Notes under the pieces: generated by a model
Database searches by the model: none
Seen by the model: only the letters and a program-made list of their open reading frames with translations
Told to the model about the DNA's origin: nothing
Position numbers and translations under genes: made by a program
Part shown: positions 7,368-15,757 of the stretch, piece after piece
How the letters are laid out: each line of letters starts with the position of its first letter
How positions within the stretch are numbered: the first letter of the stretch is position 1
Source: Zhengella sedimenti
GTDB taxonomy: Bacteria; Pseudomonadota; Alphaproteobacteria; Rhizobiales; Rhizobiaceae
Direction of reading: 5' to 3'
NCBI RefSeq assembly: GCF_046506625.1
Contig: NZ_JBKFFP010000003.1
Span: 62,001-126,000 of the forward strand
DNA: 64,000 bases

Positions 7368-8129
7368 ATGAAAAACACCGTTCTCATGACGACACTCGTG
7401 GTTGCCCTCATCTTCCTGCTGGTGTGGGAGTTCGTCCCGCCGGCGCTGGGCGTGCCGCGCTACATCATTCCCACGCCCAGCCAGTGCCTGGAGGAACTGA
7501 TCCGCAACATCCGGCTGGACAACCTTGCGGGCCATACGCTCTCGACCTTCGTCATGACGCTGATCGGCTTTGCCGTCGGCAGTTTTCTCGGCGCGGTGAT
7601 CGGCTACCTGCTCGGCATGTCGACCTTCTGGGAGCGCGTGCTCTCGCCCTATATCCTGGCGCTGCAGATCGCGCCGAAAGTGGCCTTCGCGCCGCTGTTC
7701 ATCATGTGGTTCGGCTTCACGTTCTGGCCGAAGCTGCTTGTGACGATCCTGATCGTCTTCTTCCCCATCCTCGTCAACGTGCTGCAGGCGATGAAGACTG
7801 TGGATCGCGACATCATCAACCTGGCGCGCGCCTACAACCTCACGCGCTGGCAGATCTTCCGCAAGATCGAGTTCCCGTCCACGCTGCCCTCGCTGCTGGC
7901 GGGCCTGCGCATCGGCTCCACGCTGGCGGTGATCGGCGTGACCGTCGGCGAACTGGTGGGCGGCAATACGGGCCTCGGCTTCCTCATCTCCTATGGCGAA
8001 GGACAGGCGAACGCGGCCATGGTGTTCAACGCCATCCTGCTGCTCACCCTGATCGGCATCGTGCTCTATTCCGCCGTGACCTGGGCGGAGAGGCGCCTGC
8101 TGCACTACATCCCCAAGGCGGAGCACTGA
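7368..8129 (+). CDS. ABC transporter permease, SsuC/TauC type
   Basis: A 253-aa inner-membrane permease with about six transmembrane helices. The first helix is TTLVVALIFLLVWEFV; the cytoplasmic EAA-type loop (DIINLARAYNLTRWQIFRKI) near residue 150 contacts the ATPase. It belongs with the preceding ATPase and binding-protein genes as a complete importer. Three bases separate it from the FAD monooxygenase gene, which ties the importer physically to the catabolic genes. Confidence 0.9.
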   Translation: MKNTVLMTTLVVALIFLLVWEFVPPALGVPRYIIPTPSQCLEELIRNIRLDNLAGHTLSTFVMTLIGFAVGSFLGAVIGYLLGMSTFWERVLSPYILALQIAPKVAFAPLFIMWFGFTFWPKLLVTILIVFFPILVNVLQAMKTVDRDIINLARAYNLTRWQIFRKIEFPSTLPSLLAGLRIGSTLAVIGVTVGELVGGNTGLGFLISYGEGQANAAMVFNAILLLTLIGIVLYSAVTWAERRLLHYIPKAEH

Positions 8130-8132
8130 GCG

Positions 8133-9398
8133 ATGGCGCGCGCCGCCCTCTCCGGAACCCGTCTTGACGTACTGGTCGCCGGCGCCGGCATTGCCGGCTG
8201 CGCCGCGGCCATCGCGCTTGCGCGGGACGGACACCGCGTGCGCGTGGTGGAGAAGCAGAGCGAATGGCGATTCCTCAGCTCCGGCATCTTCGTCTATTCC
8301 AACGGGCTTGAAAGCCTGGCCGATCTCGGCGTGCTCGATGCCATCCTGGAGGCCGGCTTCGCCATACCGGGCGGGCGCAACGCCTATTTCGACCATCGCG
8401 GAAACCCGATCGTCGATGTCACCTATCCGCCGGGCGAGCGGCCGGGCGTCCCGGCCATCCTCGGCATCAAGCGGGCGGAACTGCACCGGATCCTGGCCGC
8501 CCGGATGCAGGCGCTCGGTGTCCCGGTGGAACTGGGCGTCACGGTCAGCGCCATCGACAACCGCGCCGACGGCGTGACCGCGCGGCTGAGCGACAGGCGG
8601 GCGCCAACCGCCGACCTGCTGATCGGTGCCGACGGCATCCGCAGCGCGATGCGCGCGATGGCAGGTATCGAAGTGGAGCCGCGCCATACCGGTTTCGGGG
8701 TGTGGCGGGCGGTGCATGAGCGACCGGCCGGACTGACCGACAAGATCATGCTGATGGGACCGGGCAAGCGGTTCGGCATCATGCCGATCAGCGACGACCG
8801 GCTCTACACATTCGGCACCGTGGCCGAGCCGAAGGAAAACCGCTTCGATCCGGCGGCCTGGCCTGAAACGATGCGTGCCCGCTTCGCCGAGTTCGATGGC
8901 CTGGCGCGGTCCTTCCTCGACGACACGGGGCCGCACAGCGAAGTCTTCTATACCGCTGTCGAGGAAGTGGTGCTGCCGCTGCCGTGGCACCGCGGCCGGG
9001 TCCTGCTGATCGGCGACGCGGCGCATGCCTCCACGCCCTTCATGGGGCAAGGCGGTGCCATGGCGATGGAGGACGGGGTGGTACTCGCCCGCCTGCTGGC
9101 CGCCACGGACGACGTCGATGCCGCGCTCGACCGGTTCGGTTGCCTCAGGGCGCCCGTCTGCCGCTTCGTGCAGGACGTCTCCCGGGCCGTCGGCGAGGCC
9201 GGCGCGCGCGAGGACGCGGCAGCGCTTGCCGGACGCGACGCGCGGATGCGGCGCGAGGCGCAAGCCGCCGTGGACGATTTCTATGCCCGGCTCGCAGCCT
9301 TCCGGCGCGAGACGGACACTGCCATTCGCGCCCTTCAGGGCAAGGGCGCGCCGACCGGACAAAACCCCGTTTATGAAACCCCAGGAGGTGTATCATGA
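8133..9398 (+). CDS. FAD-dependent aromatic monooxygenase (salicylate hydroxylase-like)
   Basis: A 421-aa class A flavoprotein monooxygenase. It has the N-terminal GAGIAGCAAAIALARDGHRV dinucleotide motif ending at VVEK, a DG segment in IGADGIRSAMR, and GDAAHASTPFMGQGG for the FAD ribityl and active-site loop. Such enzymes hydroxylate phenolic or hydroxy-N-heteroaromatic acids with NAD(P)H, sometimes with decarboxylation. The stop codon overlaps the cupin start by four bases. It could act before or after the Rieske step; the substrate is not deducible. Confidence 0.88.
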   Translation: MARAALSGTRLDVLVAGAGIAGCAAAIALARDGHRVRVVEKQSEWRFLSSGIFVYSNGLESLADLGVLDAILEAGFAIPGGRNAYFDHRGNPIVDVTYPPGERPGVPAILGIKRAELHRILAARMQALGVPVELGVTVSAIDNRADGVTARLSDRRAPTADLLIGADGIRSAMRAMAGIEVEPRHTGFGVWRAVHERPAGLTDKIMLMGPGKRFGIMPISDDRLYTFGTVAEPKENRFDPAAWPETMRARFAEFDGLARSFLDDTGPHSEVFYTAVEEVVLPLPWHRGRVLLIGDAAHASTPFMGQGGAMAMEDGVVLARLLAATDDVDAALDRFGCLRAPVCRFVQDVSRAVGEAGAREDAAALAGRDARMRREAQAAVDDFYARLAAFRRETDTAIRALQGKGAPTGQNPVYETPGGVS

Positions 9399-9940
9399 CT
9401 GCTGCCCCGACCATGCCGACCATCAACCCCGACGATGTGCAGATCCCGGAAGGCATGAGCCTTGCCGACTGGATCGAGAGCCGCGTCGCACGCTACGAGA
9501 CCCGCAAGCTCGACTGGAACGCGCTGAAGTTCCAGGCCGACTACGATCCGAAATACCGCCGCGCGCAGATGCGCTACATCGGCACCGGCGCCACGGGCGT
9601 GAAGAGCGACAGCAATGTCATTCCGGCCGAGCACTTCACCTTTTCCACCATGGTGCTGCCGGCCGGCTGTGAAGGTCCGCTGCATATCCACACCGATGCC
9701 GAGGAGGTGTTCTTCATCCTGCGCGGTCACAAGATCCGCCTGATGATCGAACACAAGGGCGAGATGGTGGAAACCGTTCTCACCGAGCGCGACATCATCT
9801 CGGTGCCGCCCGGCGTCTATCGCGGCCTCGTCAACGAGGGCATCGAGGAGGCGCTGATGTGCGTCATCATCGGCAATCCCAAGCCGGTGACGCCGACCTA
9901 TCCGCCGGAGCATCCGCTGGCCAAGATCAAGCGCAATTGA
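9395..9940 (+). CDS. Cupin-domain protein, possible dioxygenase or isomerase
   Basis: A 181-aa single-cupin protein. The core LHIHTDAEEVFFILRG gives a metal-binding HxH...E set, and a VPPGVYRGLVNEG turn forms the second motif, where the usual histidine is not obvious. It is too short for a gentisate dioxygenase. An AGGAGG lies just before the ATG, which overlaps the monooxygenase stop (ATGA). In this operon it could be a small ring-cleavage dioxygenase, a metal-dependent isomerase or a ligand-binding protein. Confidence 0.75.
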   Translation: MTAAPTMPTINPDDVQIPEGMSLADWIESRVARYETRKLDWNALKFQADYDPKYRRAQMRYIGTGATGVKSDSNVIPAEHFTFSTMVLPAGCEGPLHIHTDAEEVFFILRGHKIRLMIEHKGEMVETVLTERDIISVPPGVYRGLVNEGIEEALMCVIIGNPKPVTPTYPPEHPLAKIKRN

Positions 9941-9952
9941 GAAAGGCCGGAT

Positions 9953-10708
9953 GTGACCATGCTTGAGAACCGGACGATCCTGATCACGGGTGCTGCACGC
10001 GGGCTGGGGCGCGAGATCGCGCTGGCCTGCGGGCGTGCCGGGGCGCGTCTGGTTCTGGCCGACATCGACGAGGCGGGGGCGGCAGAATCCGCGCGCCTCG
10101 TCGCCGGGTACGGGGGCACGGCACGCGCCGCGCATGTCGATCTCGCCTCGCCCGACAGCATCGCGGAACTTGCCGCAGGTGTGGCGGAGCAGGAGGGCCG
10201 GCTCGACGGGCTGGTCAACAATGGCGCCATCGCCACCGGGATCGGCGGCAAGGCGCTCGACGAGATCGACATCGAAACCTGGGACCGGGTGATGGCGGTC
10301 AATGTGCGCGGGCTGTGGCTGATGACGCGCGCCGCCGTGCCGCTGATGGAGGCGGCCGGCGGCGGGCGGATCGTCAACATCGCCTCCGATACGGCGATCT
10401 GGGGCGCGCCACGCCTGCTTTCCTATGTCGCCAGCAAGGGCGCGGTCATGTCCATGACCCATTCGCTGGCGCGCGAACTCGGTCCGAAAGGAATCGGCGT
10501 GACCGCCGTCGCGCCCGGCATCCTGACGACGGAATCGACCGAATACGTCCCGGCGGAACGCCACAAGCTCTACCAGGACGGGCGGGCGGTGCCCGGCCCG
10601 CAGGGACCGCAGGACGTGACCGGCACCATCGTCTTCCTGCTCGGACCCGATGCGCTGACGCTGACCGGACAGATCCTGCCGGTCAACAGGGGGTTCGTGT
10701 TCCTATGA
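9953..10708 (+). CDS. Short-chain dehydrogenase/reductase
   Basis: A 251-aa classical SDR: TGAARGLG cofactor motif near the N-terminus, NNGA in the core, and an intact Ser ... YVASK catalytic set. The start is GTG at 9953, with ATG at 9959 a near-equal choice. It would oxidise or reduce an alcohol or cis-dihydrodiol using NAD(P), and a dihydrodiol dehydrogenase after a ring-hydroxylating Rieske enzyme is one possible role. The stop overlaps the hydrolase ATG by four bases. Confidence 0.85.
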   Translation: MTMLENRTILITGAARGLGREIALACGRAGARLVLADIDEAGAAESARLVAGYGGTARAAHVDLASPDSIAELAAGVAEQEGRLDGLVNNGAIATGIGGKALDEIDIETWDRVMAVNVRGLWLMTRAAVPLMEAAGGGRIVNIASDTAIWGAPRLLSYVASKGAVMSMTHSLARELGPKGIGVTAVAPGILTTESTEYVPAERHKLYQDGRAVPGPQGPQDVTGTIVFLLGPDALTLTGQILPVNRGFVFL

Positions 10709-11550
10709 GCCGCGCCCGGAAAGACATGGTGATCGAGGGAACGGACATTCGCCTGTCCGAGGGGAAGGGCGGGCCGGTGCTGGTCATGCTGCACGGCATC
10801 GGTTCCGACATGTCCTCCTTCGACGGCCTGTCGGCCGCCTTGCCGGAGGACTGGACCCTCATTGCATGGAACGCGCCCGGCTATCGTGCGTCGCGCGCCC
10901 TGGAGCAGGCCTGGCCAACCGCCGGCGATTATGCCGAACGGCTGGCGGCGGTCGCCGATGCGCTCGACCTGCCGCCTTTTCTGCTGGCCGGCCATTCGCT
11001 TGGCACGCTGATGGCGGTCGCGTTCGCGCGTCTCCACCCGGACCGCGTGGCGGGCCTGGTGCTGCTGGCCTGCGCGCAGGGCCATGGCGCCGCGCCCGGC
11101 AGGCTTGGCGAGAAGGCGCAGGCGCGTCTCGATGATCTCAAAGCGCTCGGGGCGGAAGAATTTGCCCGCAGCCGCGCGCCGCGGCTCATGGCCGACGCCA
11201 ACGCCATGCCGGCGGTGCGCGACCGGGCCATCGCGGCGATGGCGGCGATCAACCCCCAGGGCTACGCGCAGGCGGTGCGGATGCTGGCGACGGGCGACCT
11301 GGCGGGCGAGGCAAGCCATGCGCGGGTGCCCTCGCTGGTCATGGTGGGTGAAAAGGATGCAGTGACGCCGCCGGCCCAGAGCCGCGCCGTGCACGCAGTG
11401 CTCGCGGCGGCATCGCCGGACCTGCCGCACGTGTTCCGGAGCGTTCCGGATGCGGGGCACATCCTGCACCAGGAATTTCCTGAAGCTGTGGGCGCGGAAA
11501 CCGTCCGTTTCGAAGCCTCGCTTGCCGGAATCGGGGAGATGGCGCGATGA
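10705..11550 (+). CDS. Alpha/beta-fold hydrolase
   Basis: A 281-aa alpha/beta hydrolase. HGIG marks the oxyanion strand, AGHSLGTL the nucleophile elbow with the catalytic serine, and DAGHILH the catalytic histidine near the C-terminus. Relatives include C-C hydrolases of meta-cleavage products, 3-oxoadipate enol-lactonases and esterases. With an extradiol-type dioxygenase encoded two genes downstream, a ring-fission-product hydrolase is plausible. ATGA overlaps link it to both neighbours. Confidence 0.85.
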   Translation: MSRARKDMVIEGTDIRLSEGKGGPVLVMLHGIGSDMSSFDGLSAALPEDWTLIAWNAPGYRASRALEQAWPTAGDYAERLAAVADALDLPPFLLAGHSLGTLMAVAFARLHPDRVAGLVLLACAQGHGAAPGRLGEKAQARLDDLKALGAEEFARSRAPRLMADANAMPAVRDRAIAAMAAINPQGYAQAVRMLATGDLAGEASHARVPSLVMVGEKDAVTPPAQSRAVHAVLAAASPDLPHVFRSVPDAGHILHQEFPEAVGAETVRFEASLAGIGEMAR

Positions 11551-12371
11551 GCGACGAACACAACGGCTACAGCGTGCCCCCGGTCGAGCGGGCCTTCCGC
11601 GTCTTGCGCTACATCGCCGACGGTAATCCCTGCGCCAACCTGTCCCGGGCGGCCAAGGAGACCGGTGTCAACCGCACCACGCTGTTGCGCCTGCTGCATA
11701 CGCTGGAGCAGGAGGCGATCATCGAGAAGGCGGAGACCGGGCAGGGTTACGTGCTCGGGACCGGTCTCATCAATCTCGCCGCCAGCGCGCTCTATTCACG
11801 CGACATCGTGCAGGTGGCGCATCCGGAATTGCGCCGTCTCGTGCGCGAACTGGGGCTTTCGGCGCATCTGGGCATCATGGACGGGCGCGAGATCACCTAT
11901 CTGCTGCGCGAGACGCCGAACCTGCACCTGGTCTCCAATGTCCGCGTCGGCAGCCGCCTGCCGGCCCATGCGACCACGATCGGCCGCATCATCTTGGCGC
12001 ATCGCGATTTCGCCGAGGTCGAAGCGCTCTTCGCGACCTCCGCAATGGCGCCGGCAACAGCCAAGACAGCCACGACGCTCGCTGCGCTCGCCGAGCAGCT
12101 TGCCACGGACCGAAGGATCGGGATCGCGTGGAGCGTTTCCAATTTCGAGGCCGGGATCGGATCGGCGGCGGCGGCGGTGTTCGATTCGCAGGGCAAGGCC
12201 GCCGGGGCCATCAACGTCACCGGACCGGACCATGAATTCGCCGAGAGCGCGGGCCGGCGCGACGAGATCGCAAGGGCGCTCACCGCCGCTGCGCAACGCA
12301 TCTCCCATCAACTCGGGCATATCCCGTCTTCCGCCCGGATCCGCCATCTGTCAGGAGGCCACCATGACTGA
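11547..12371 (+). CDS. IclR-family transcriptional regulator, embedded in catabolic operon
   Basis: A 274-aa regulator: winged helix at about 8-70 (ANLSRAAKETGVNRTTLLRLLHTLEQ) and an effector domain at about 80-260. It is translationally coupled to the hydrolase (ATGA overlap), and its 3' end overlaps the VOC dioxygenase start by eight bases, so it is made from the operon mRNA. It clearly differs from the other IclR (1331-2155), so the cluster has two effector inputs or was assembled from two clusters. Confidence 0.88.
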   Translation: MSDEHNGYSVPPVERAFRVLRYIADGNPCANLSRAAKETGVNRTTLLRLLHTLEQEAIIEKAETGQGYVLGTGLINLAASALYSRDIVQVAHPELRRLVRELGLSAHLGIMDGREITYLLRETPNLHLVSNVRVGSRLPAHATTIGRIILAHRDFAEVEALFATSAMAPATAKTATTLAALAEQLATDRRIGIAWSVSNFEAGIGSAAAAVFDSQGKAAGAINVTGPDHEFAESAGRRDEIARALTAAAQRISHQLGHIPSSARIRHLSGGHHD

Positions 12372-13281
12372 CCCCATGCGCGTCGATTTCCTGCGCGGCA
12401 TCGCCATGCGCGCGCCCGCCATGACCGAAACCGCCGACTTCTACGAGGGCACATGGGGGCTGAAGCGCGTGCCCTCCAATGACGGCACGGTCTACCTGCG
12501 GGGAACCGGGCCTGAGCCCTACATCTATTCGCTGACCGATGGCGCCGATTTCGGCATCGAATACATCAATTTCGGCATGACGAGCCGGGCGCGGCTGGAG
12601 GCGCTGCACGATCACCTGTCGAAGGCGGGCGCGCCGGTGCTGGGTGACCCCGCGGAACTGACCACACCGGGCGGCGGCATCGGCTTTTGCGTGCGCGATC
12701 CCGACAACCGCATCCTGCGCATCGTGGCGGACACGTCCGACAACGGCGATGCGCAAAGCGAATTCGCCATGCCCGTGAAGGTTTCCCATGTGGTCGTCAA
12801 CACGCCCGACCTCAAGACGACAGAAGCCTTCTACACCGAGATGCTCGGCTTCCGGCTGTCCGACTTCTACGTCGACCGGATGTCCTTCCTGCGCTGCAGC
12901 AGCGACCACCACTCCATCGGCCTGTTCCAGAACGCGCATGCCAGCGCCAACCATGTCGCCTTCGAAATGCGCGACATGGATTCCTTCATGCGCGGCATCG
13001 GGCGGATGAAGCAGAAGGGTCATGTGCCAAGCTGGGGACCGGGACGCCACGGGCCGGGCAACAACCCGTTTGCCTATTTCGTTTCGCCGTCCGGTTTCGT
13101 GATCGAGTTCACCACCGAATTGCAGCAGATCGACGAGGCGACCCACGTGGCGCAGGAATGGCCCTGGGGCGACCCGGAGCTTTCGGACCGCTGGATGACG
13201 GCCGGGCCGCCCACGCCGGCGATGCGCGCGGTCATGCTGGGCCGTCCCGACCGGGGCTTCCCGCAGGCGGGAGCGCGCTGA
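12364..13281 (+). CDS. VOC-superfamily (extradiol-type) ring-cleavage dioxygenase
   Basis: A 305-aa protein with two glyoxalase/VOC modules (about 5-125 and 135-270), the architecture of type I extradiol dioxygenases such as BphC. The likely Fe(II) ligands in the second module are His in KVSHVVVNTP, His in ANHVAFEM and Glu in FVIEFTTE. It would cleave a catecholic or dihydroxy-heteroaromatic ring next to the diol. It starts inside the end of the iclR gene and ends directly before the next ATG. Confidence 0.85.
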   Translation: MTDPMRVDFLRGIAMRAPAMTETADFYEGTWGLKRVPSNDGTVYLRGTGPEPYIYSLTDGADFGIEYINFGMTSRARLEALHDHLSKAGAPVLGDPAELTTPGGGIGFCVRDPDNRILRIVADTSDNGDAQSEFAMPVKVSHVVVNTPDLKTTEAFYTEMLGFRLSDFYVDRMSFLRCSSDHHSIGLFQNAHASANHVAFEMRDMDSFMRGIGRMKQKGHVPSWGPGRHGPGNNPFAYFVSPSGFVIEFTTELQQIDEATHVAQEWPWGDPELSDRWMTAGPPTPAMRAVMLGRPDRGFPQAGAR

Positions 13282-14073
13282 ATGGACCTCGGGCTGAAAG
13301 GCAAGGTCGCGGTCGTTACCGGCGGTTCCTCGGGCATCGGGCTGGCTGCCGTGCGCCAGTTTCTTGCCGAAGGGGCAAGGGTGGCTTTCTGTGCCCGTGA
13401 CGCGGAGCGGCTGGAGACGGTCGCGGACGGGCTGAAGGGCGAGTTCGGCGCGGACAACGTGCTGGGCATTGCCGCTTCGGTACTCGACGCGGAAGCCATG
13501 CGCGATTTCGCTGCCCGCGTGCGTGACCATTTCGGCGGCGCGGACATGCTGGTCAACAATGCCGGACAGGGCCGCGTCTCCACCTTCGCGGGCACCGATG
13601 ACGATGCCTGGCGCGAGGAACTGGAGCTGAAATTCTTCAGCCAGATCCACCCGGTGCGTGCCTTCCAGGCCATGCTCAAGGCCAGCGGTTGCGGCGCCAT
13701 CGTCGGCGTCAATTCGCTGCTTGCCTACCAGCCGGAGCCGCACATGGTGTGCACCTCGGCGGCACGGGCGGGCGTGCAGAACCTCCTGAAATCGCTCGCC
13801 ACTGAACTGGCGCCGGATGTGCGGGTCAATTCCATCCTGCTCGGCATCGTCGTTTCCGGCCAGTGGCACCGCCGCTTCGAGGCGCGCGAGGACACGTCCG
13901 TTTCGCTGGAGGACTGGCTCAAAGCGGAAGCGGCAAAGCGCCACATTCCGCTCGGCCGTTTCGGCGAACCGCACGAGCCGGCCAATGCCATCGTCTTCCT
14001 GGCCTCGCCCGCGGCCAGCTACATCACCGGTGCCCGGCTGGAAGTTTCCGGCGGGACCTCAAGATTCGTGTGA
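13282..14073 (+). CDS. SDR-family protein lacking the catalytic Tyr and Lys
   Basis: A 263-aa Rossmann protein with intact TGGSSGIG and NNAG motifs and the usual C-terminal SYITGARLEVSGG end. The active-site tetrad is altered: Ser145 is kept, but the Tyr and Lys positions read Thr158 and Arg162, and the usual Asn is Lys117. It is therefore unlikely to be a normal alcohol dehydrogenase; it may bind NAD(P) for another chemistry, dehydrate or isomerise a substrate, or be structural. The frame is intact, so it is not a pseudogene. Confidence 0.82.
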   Translation: MDLGLKGKVAVVTGGSSGIGLAAVRQFLAEGARVAFCARDAERLETVADGLKGEFGADNVLGIAASVLDAEAMRDFAARVRDHFGGADMLVNNAGQGRVSTFAGTDDDAWREELELKFFSQIHPVRAFQAMLKASGCGAIVGVNSLLAYQPEPHMVCTSAARAGVQNLLKSLATELAPDVRVNSILLGIVVSGQWHRRFEAREDTSVSLEDWLKAEAAKRHIPLGRFGEPHEPANAIVFLASPAASYITGARLEVSGGTSRFV

Positions 14074-14077
14074 CACA

Positions 14078-15757
14078 ATGCTCATGAAAACCGACGCGCC
14101 GACCAGAACCGAAACCGTGGGCGAGGCCATCGCCCGCCATCTTGCCGAGATCGGCGTGACGCGCGTCTTCGGCGTGATCTCGATCCACAACATGCCGATC
14201 CTCGACGCCATCGCCCGGCAGGGGCGCATCCGCTTCGTGCCGGCGCGCGGCGAGGCCGGCGCCATGAACATGGCCGACGCCTATGCCCGCGTGTCGCGTT
14301 CGCTGGGCGTCGTCATCACGTCGACCGGAACGGGCGCCGGCAACACGGCGGGCGCGCAGGTGGAGGCGCTGACGGCGGGCTCGCCGGTGCTGCACATCAC
14401 CACGCAGGTGGACCGCCAGTTCATGGACCGGGACCGGGCCGCAATCCATGATGTTCCGCGCCAGACCGAGATGCTGAAGGGCATTTCCAAGACCTGCCTG
14501 CGCCTGTGGGAGGCGCGTTCGGTCCACACGGTGCTGTCGGCGGCGGCGTCGGCGGCGCTCAGCCCGCCATCGGGGCCGGTCAGCCTCGAAATCCCGGTCG
14601 ACGTGCAGCGCGAAGCCGTGCCGGTACAGGACGCCATCGCCCGGCCGGTCATCGTTCGCCCGCTGGCCGGCGAAGAGACCATCGCGGCGCTGGCCGAAAT
14701 GGTGAAGAAGGCCCGCCGCCCGATGCTGTGGCTTGGCGGCGGCGCGCGCCATGCCGCGGATGAAGCGAATGCGCTGGTCGCGCGTGGTTTCTGCGCGGTG
14801 ACGAGCACCAATGGCCGGGCCGTGGTCGACGAGGCGAGCCCCCATACCCTCGGCGCCTTCAACATGACGCCCGAGGCGGAGGCGATCTATCGCGACTGCG
14901 ACCTGATGATCGTCGCCGGGTCGCGCCTGCGTGGCAACGAGACGCGCAACAACACGCTTGGTCTGCCCGCGCCGCTCGTCCAGATCGACGCCGAAGCAAC
15001 GCAGGGCGCGCGCAACTACCCGGTGGATCTGTTCATCCACGGGGATGCGAGGGACACGCTCGCCCGATTGCTCGAACTGCTGCCCGAAACGCTGGAAACG
15101 GATGCCGAATTCCGCCATTCCATCGCCATTGCGCGGGTCAAGGCGGAGGGCCGCCTGCGCGACCAGCTTGGCGTTTACCGGGTCATCGCAGACGCCTTGC
15201 AGGAGCGGGTCGCCGAAGGCGGCCATCCCTTCGTGCGCGACGTCACGATTTCCAATTCCACCTTCGGCAACCGCTATGTGCAGTTTGCCAGGCCCCATCA
15301 CGGCGTTCATGCGCTGGGCGGCGGCATCGGGCAGGGCCTTGCCATGGGCATCGGTGCGGGCCTCGTCGAGGGCGAGGCGAAATCGGTCGTGCTCGTCGGC
15401 GACGGCGGCGCGCAGCTTGGCATTGCCGAACTGATCACGGCGGTGGAGGAGAAGGCCAACCTCGTCTACGTGCTGATGAACGACCAGGCCTATGGCGTCA
15501 TCAAGAACATCCAGGATGCCCAATATGGCAGCCGGCACCACTATTCTGCCTTGCGCACGCCGGACTTCGCGCTGCTGTGCCAGGCGGTGGGGATGCCGCA
15601 TGCGAAGGTCACGCACGAGTCGGCCTTTGGCGACGCGCTGGACAGCGCGCTTGCCGCCGACGGCCCCATGCTGGTCGAGGTGGACATGTGCGCCATCGGT
15701 CCTTTCGCGCAAGCCTTCGCGGGTCCGCCTGCCGGGGCCGCGGGGAAGGAACGGTGA
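14078..15757 (+). CDS. Thiamine diphosphate-dependent enzyme (benzoylformate decarboxylase/acetolactate synthase family)
   Basis: A 559-aa ThDP enzyme with the three usual domains. The catalytic glutamate lies in ARGEAGAMNMADAYAR (near residue 50), the middle domain spans about 190-330, and the ThDP-Mg motif runs from GDGGAQLG to NDQAYG near residues 450-480. Such enzymes decarboxylate 2-oxo acids or ligate aldehydes. Here it may process a 2-oxo acid formed after ring fission, giving an aldehyde for the dehydrogenase encoded two genes on. Its stop overlaps the next gene. Confidence 0.85.
   Translation: MLMKTDAPTRTETVGEAIARHLAEIGVTRVFGVISIHNMPILDAIARQGRIRFVPARGEAGAMNMADAYARVSRSLGVVITSTGTGAGNTAGAQVEALTAGSPVLHITTQVDRQFMDRDRAAIHDVPRQTEMLKGISKTCLRLWEARSVHTVLSAAASAALSPPSGPVSLEIPVDVQREAVPVQDAIARPVIVRPLAGEETIAALAEMVKKARRPMLWLGGGARHAADEANALVARGFCAVTSTNGRAVVDEASPHTLGAFNMTPEAEAIYRDCDLMIVAGSRLRGNETRNNTLGLPAPLVQIDAEATQGARNYPVDLFIHGDARDTLARLLELLPETLETDAEFRHSIAIARVKAEGRLRDQLGVYRVIADALQERVAEGGHPFVRDVTISNSTFGNRYVQFARPHHGVHALGGGIGQGLAMGIGAGLVEGEAKSVVLVGDGGAQLGIAELITAVEEKANLVYVLMNDQAYGVIKNIQDAQYGSRHHYSALRTPDFALLCQAVGMPHAKVTHESAFGDALDSALAADGPMLVEVDMCAIGPFAQAFAGPPAGAAGKER

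Noticed and set aside
6204..9362. A 1052-codon open frame on the minus strand
   Set aside because: It runs antisense to ABC transporter and monooxygenase genes with intact motifs; composition is that of a reverse-complement shadow.
13282..14073. Pseudogene status for the SDR with altered active site
   Set aside because: The frame is intact, fold motifs are preserved, and it is tightly packed in the operon, so I call it a functional but divergent protein.
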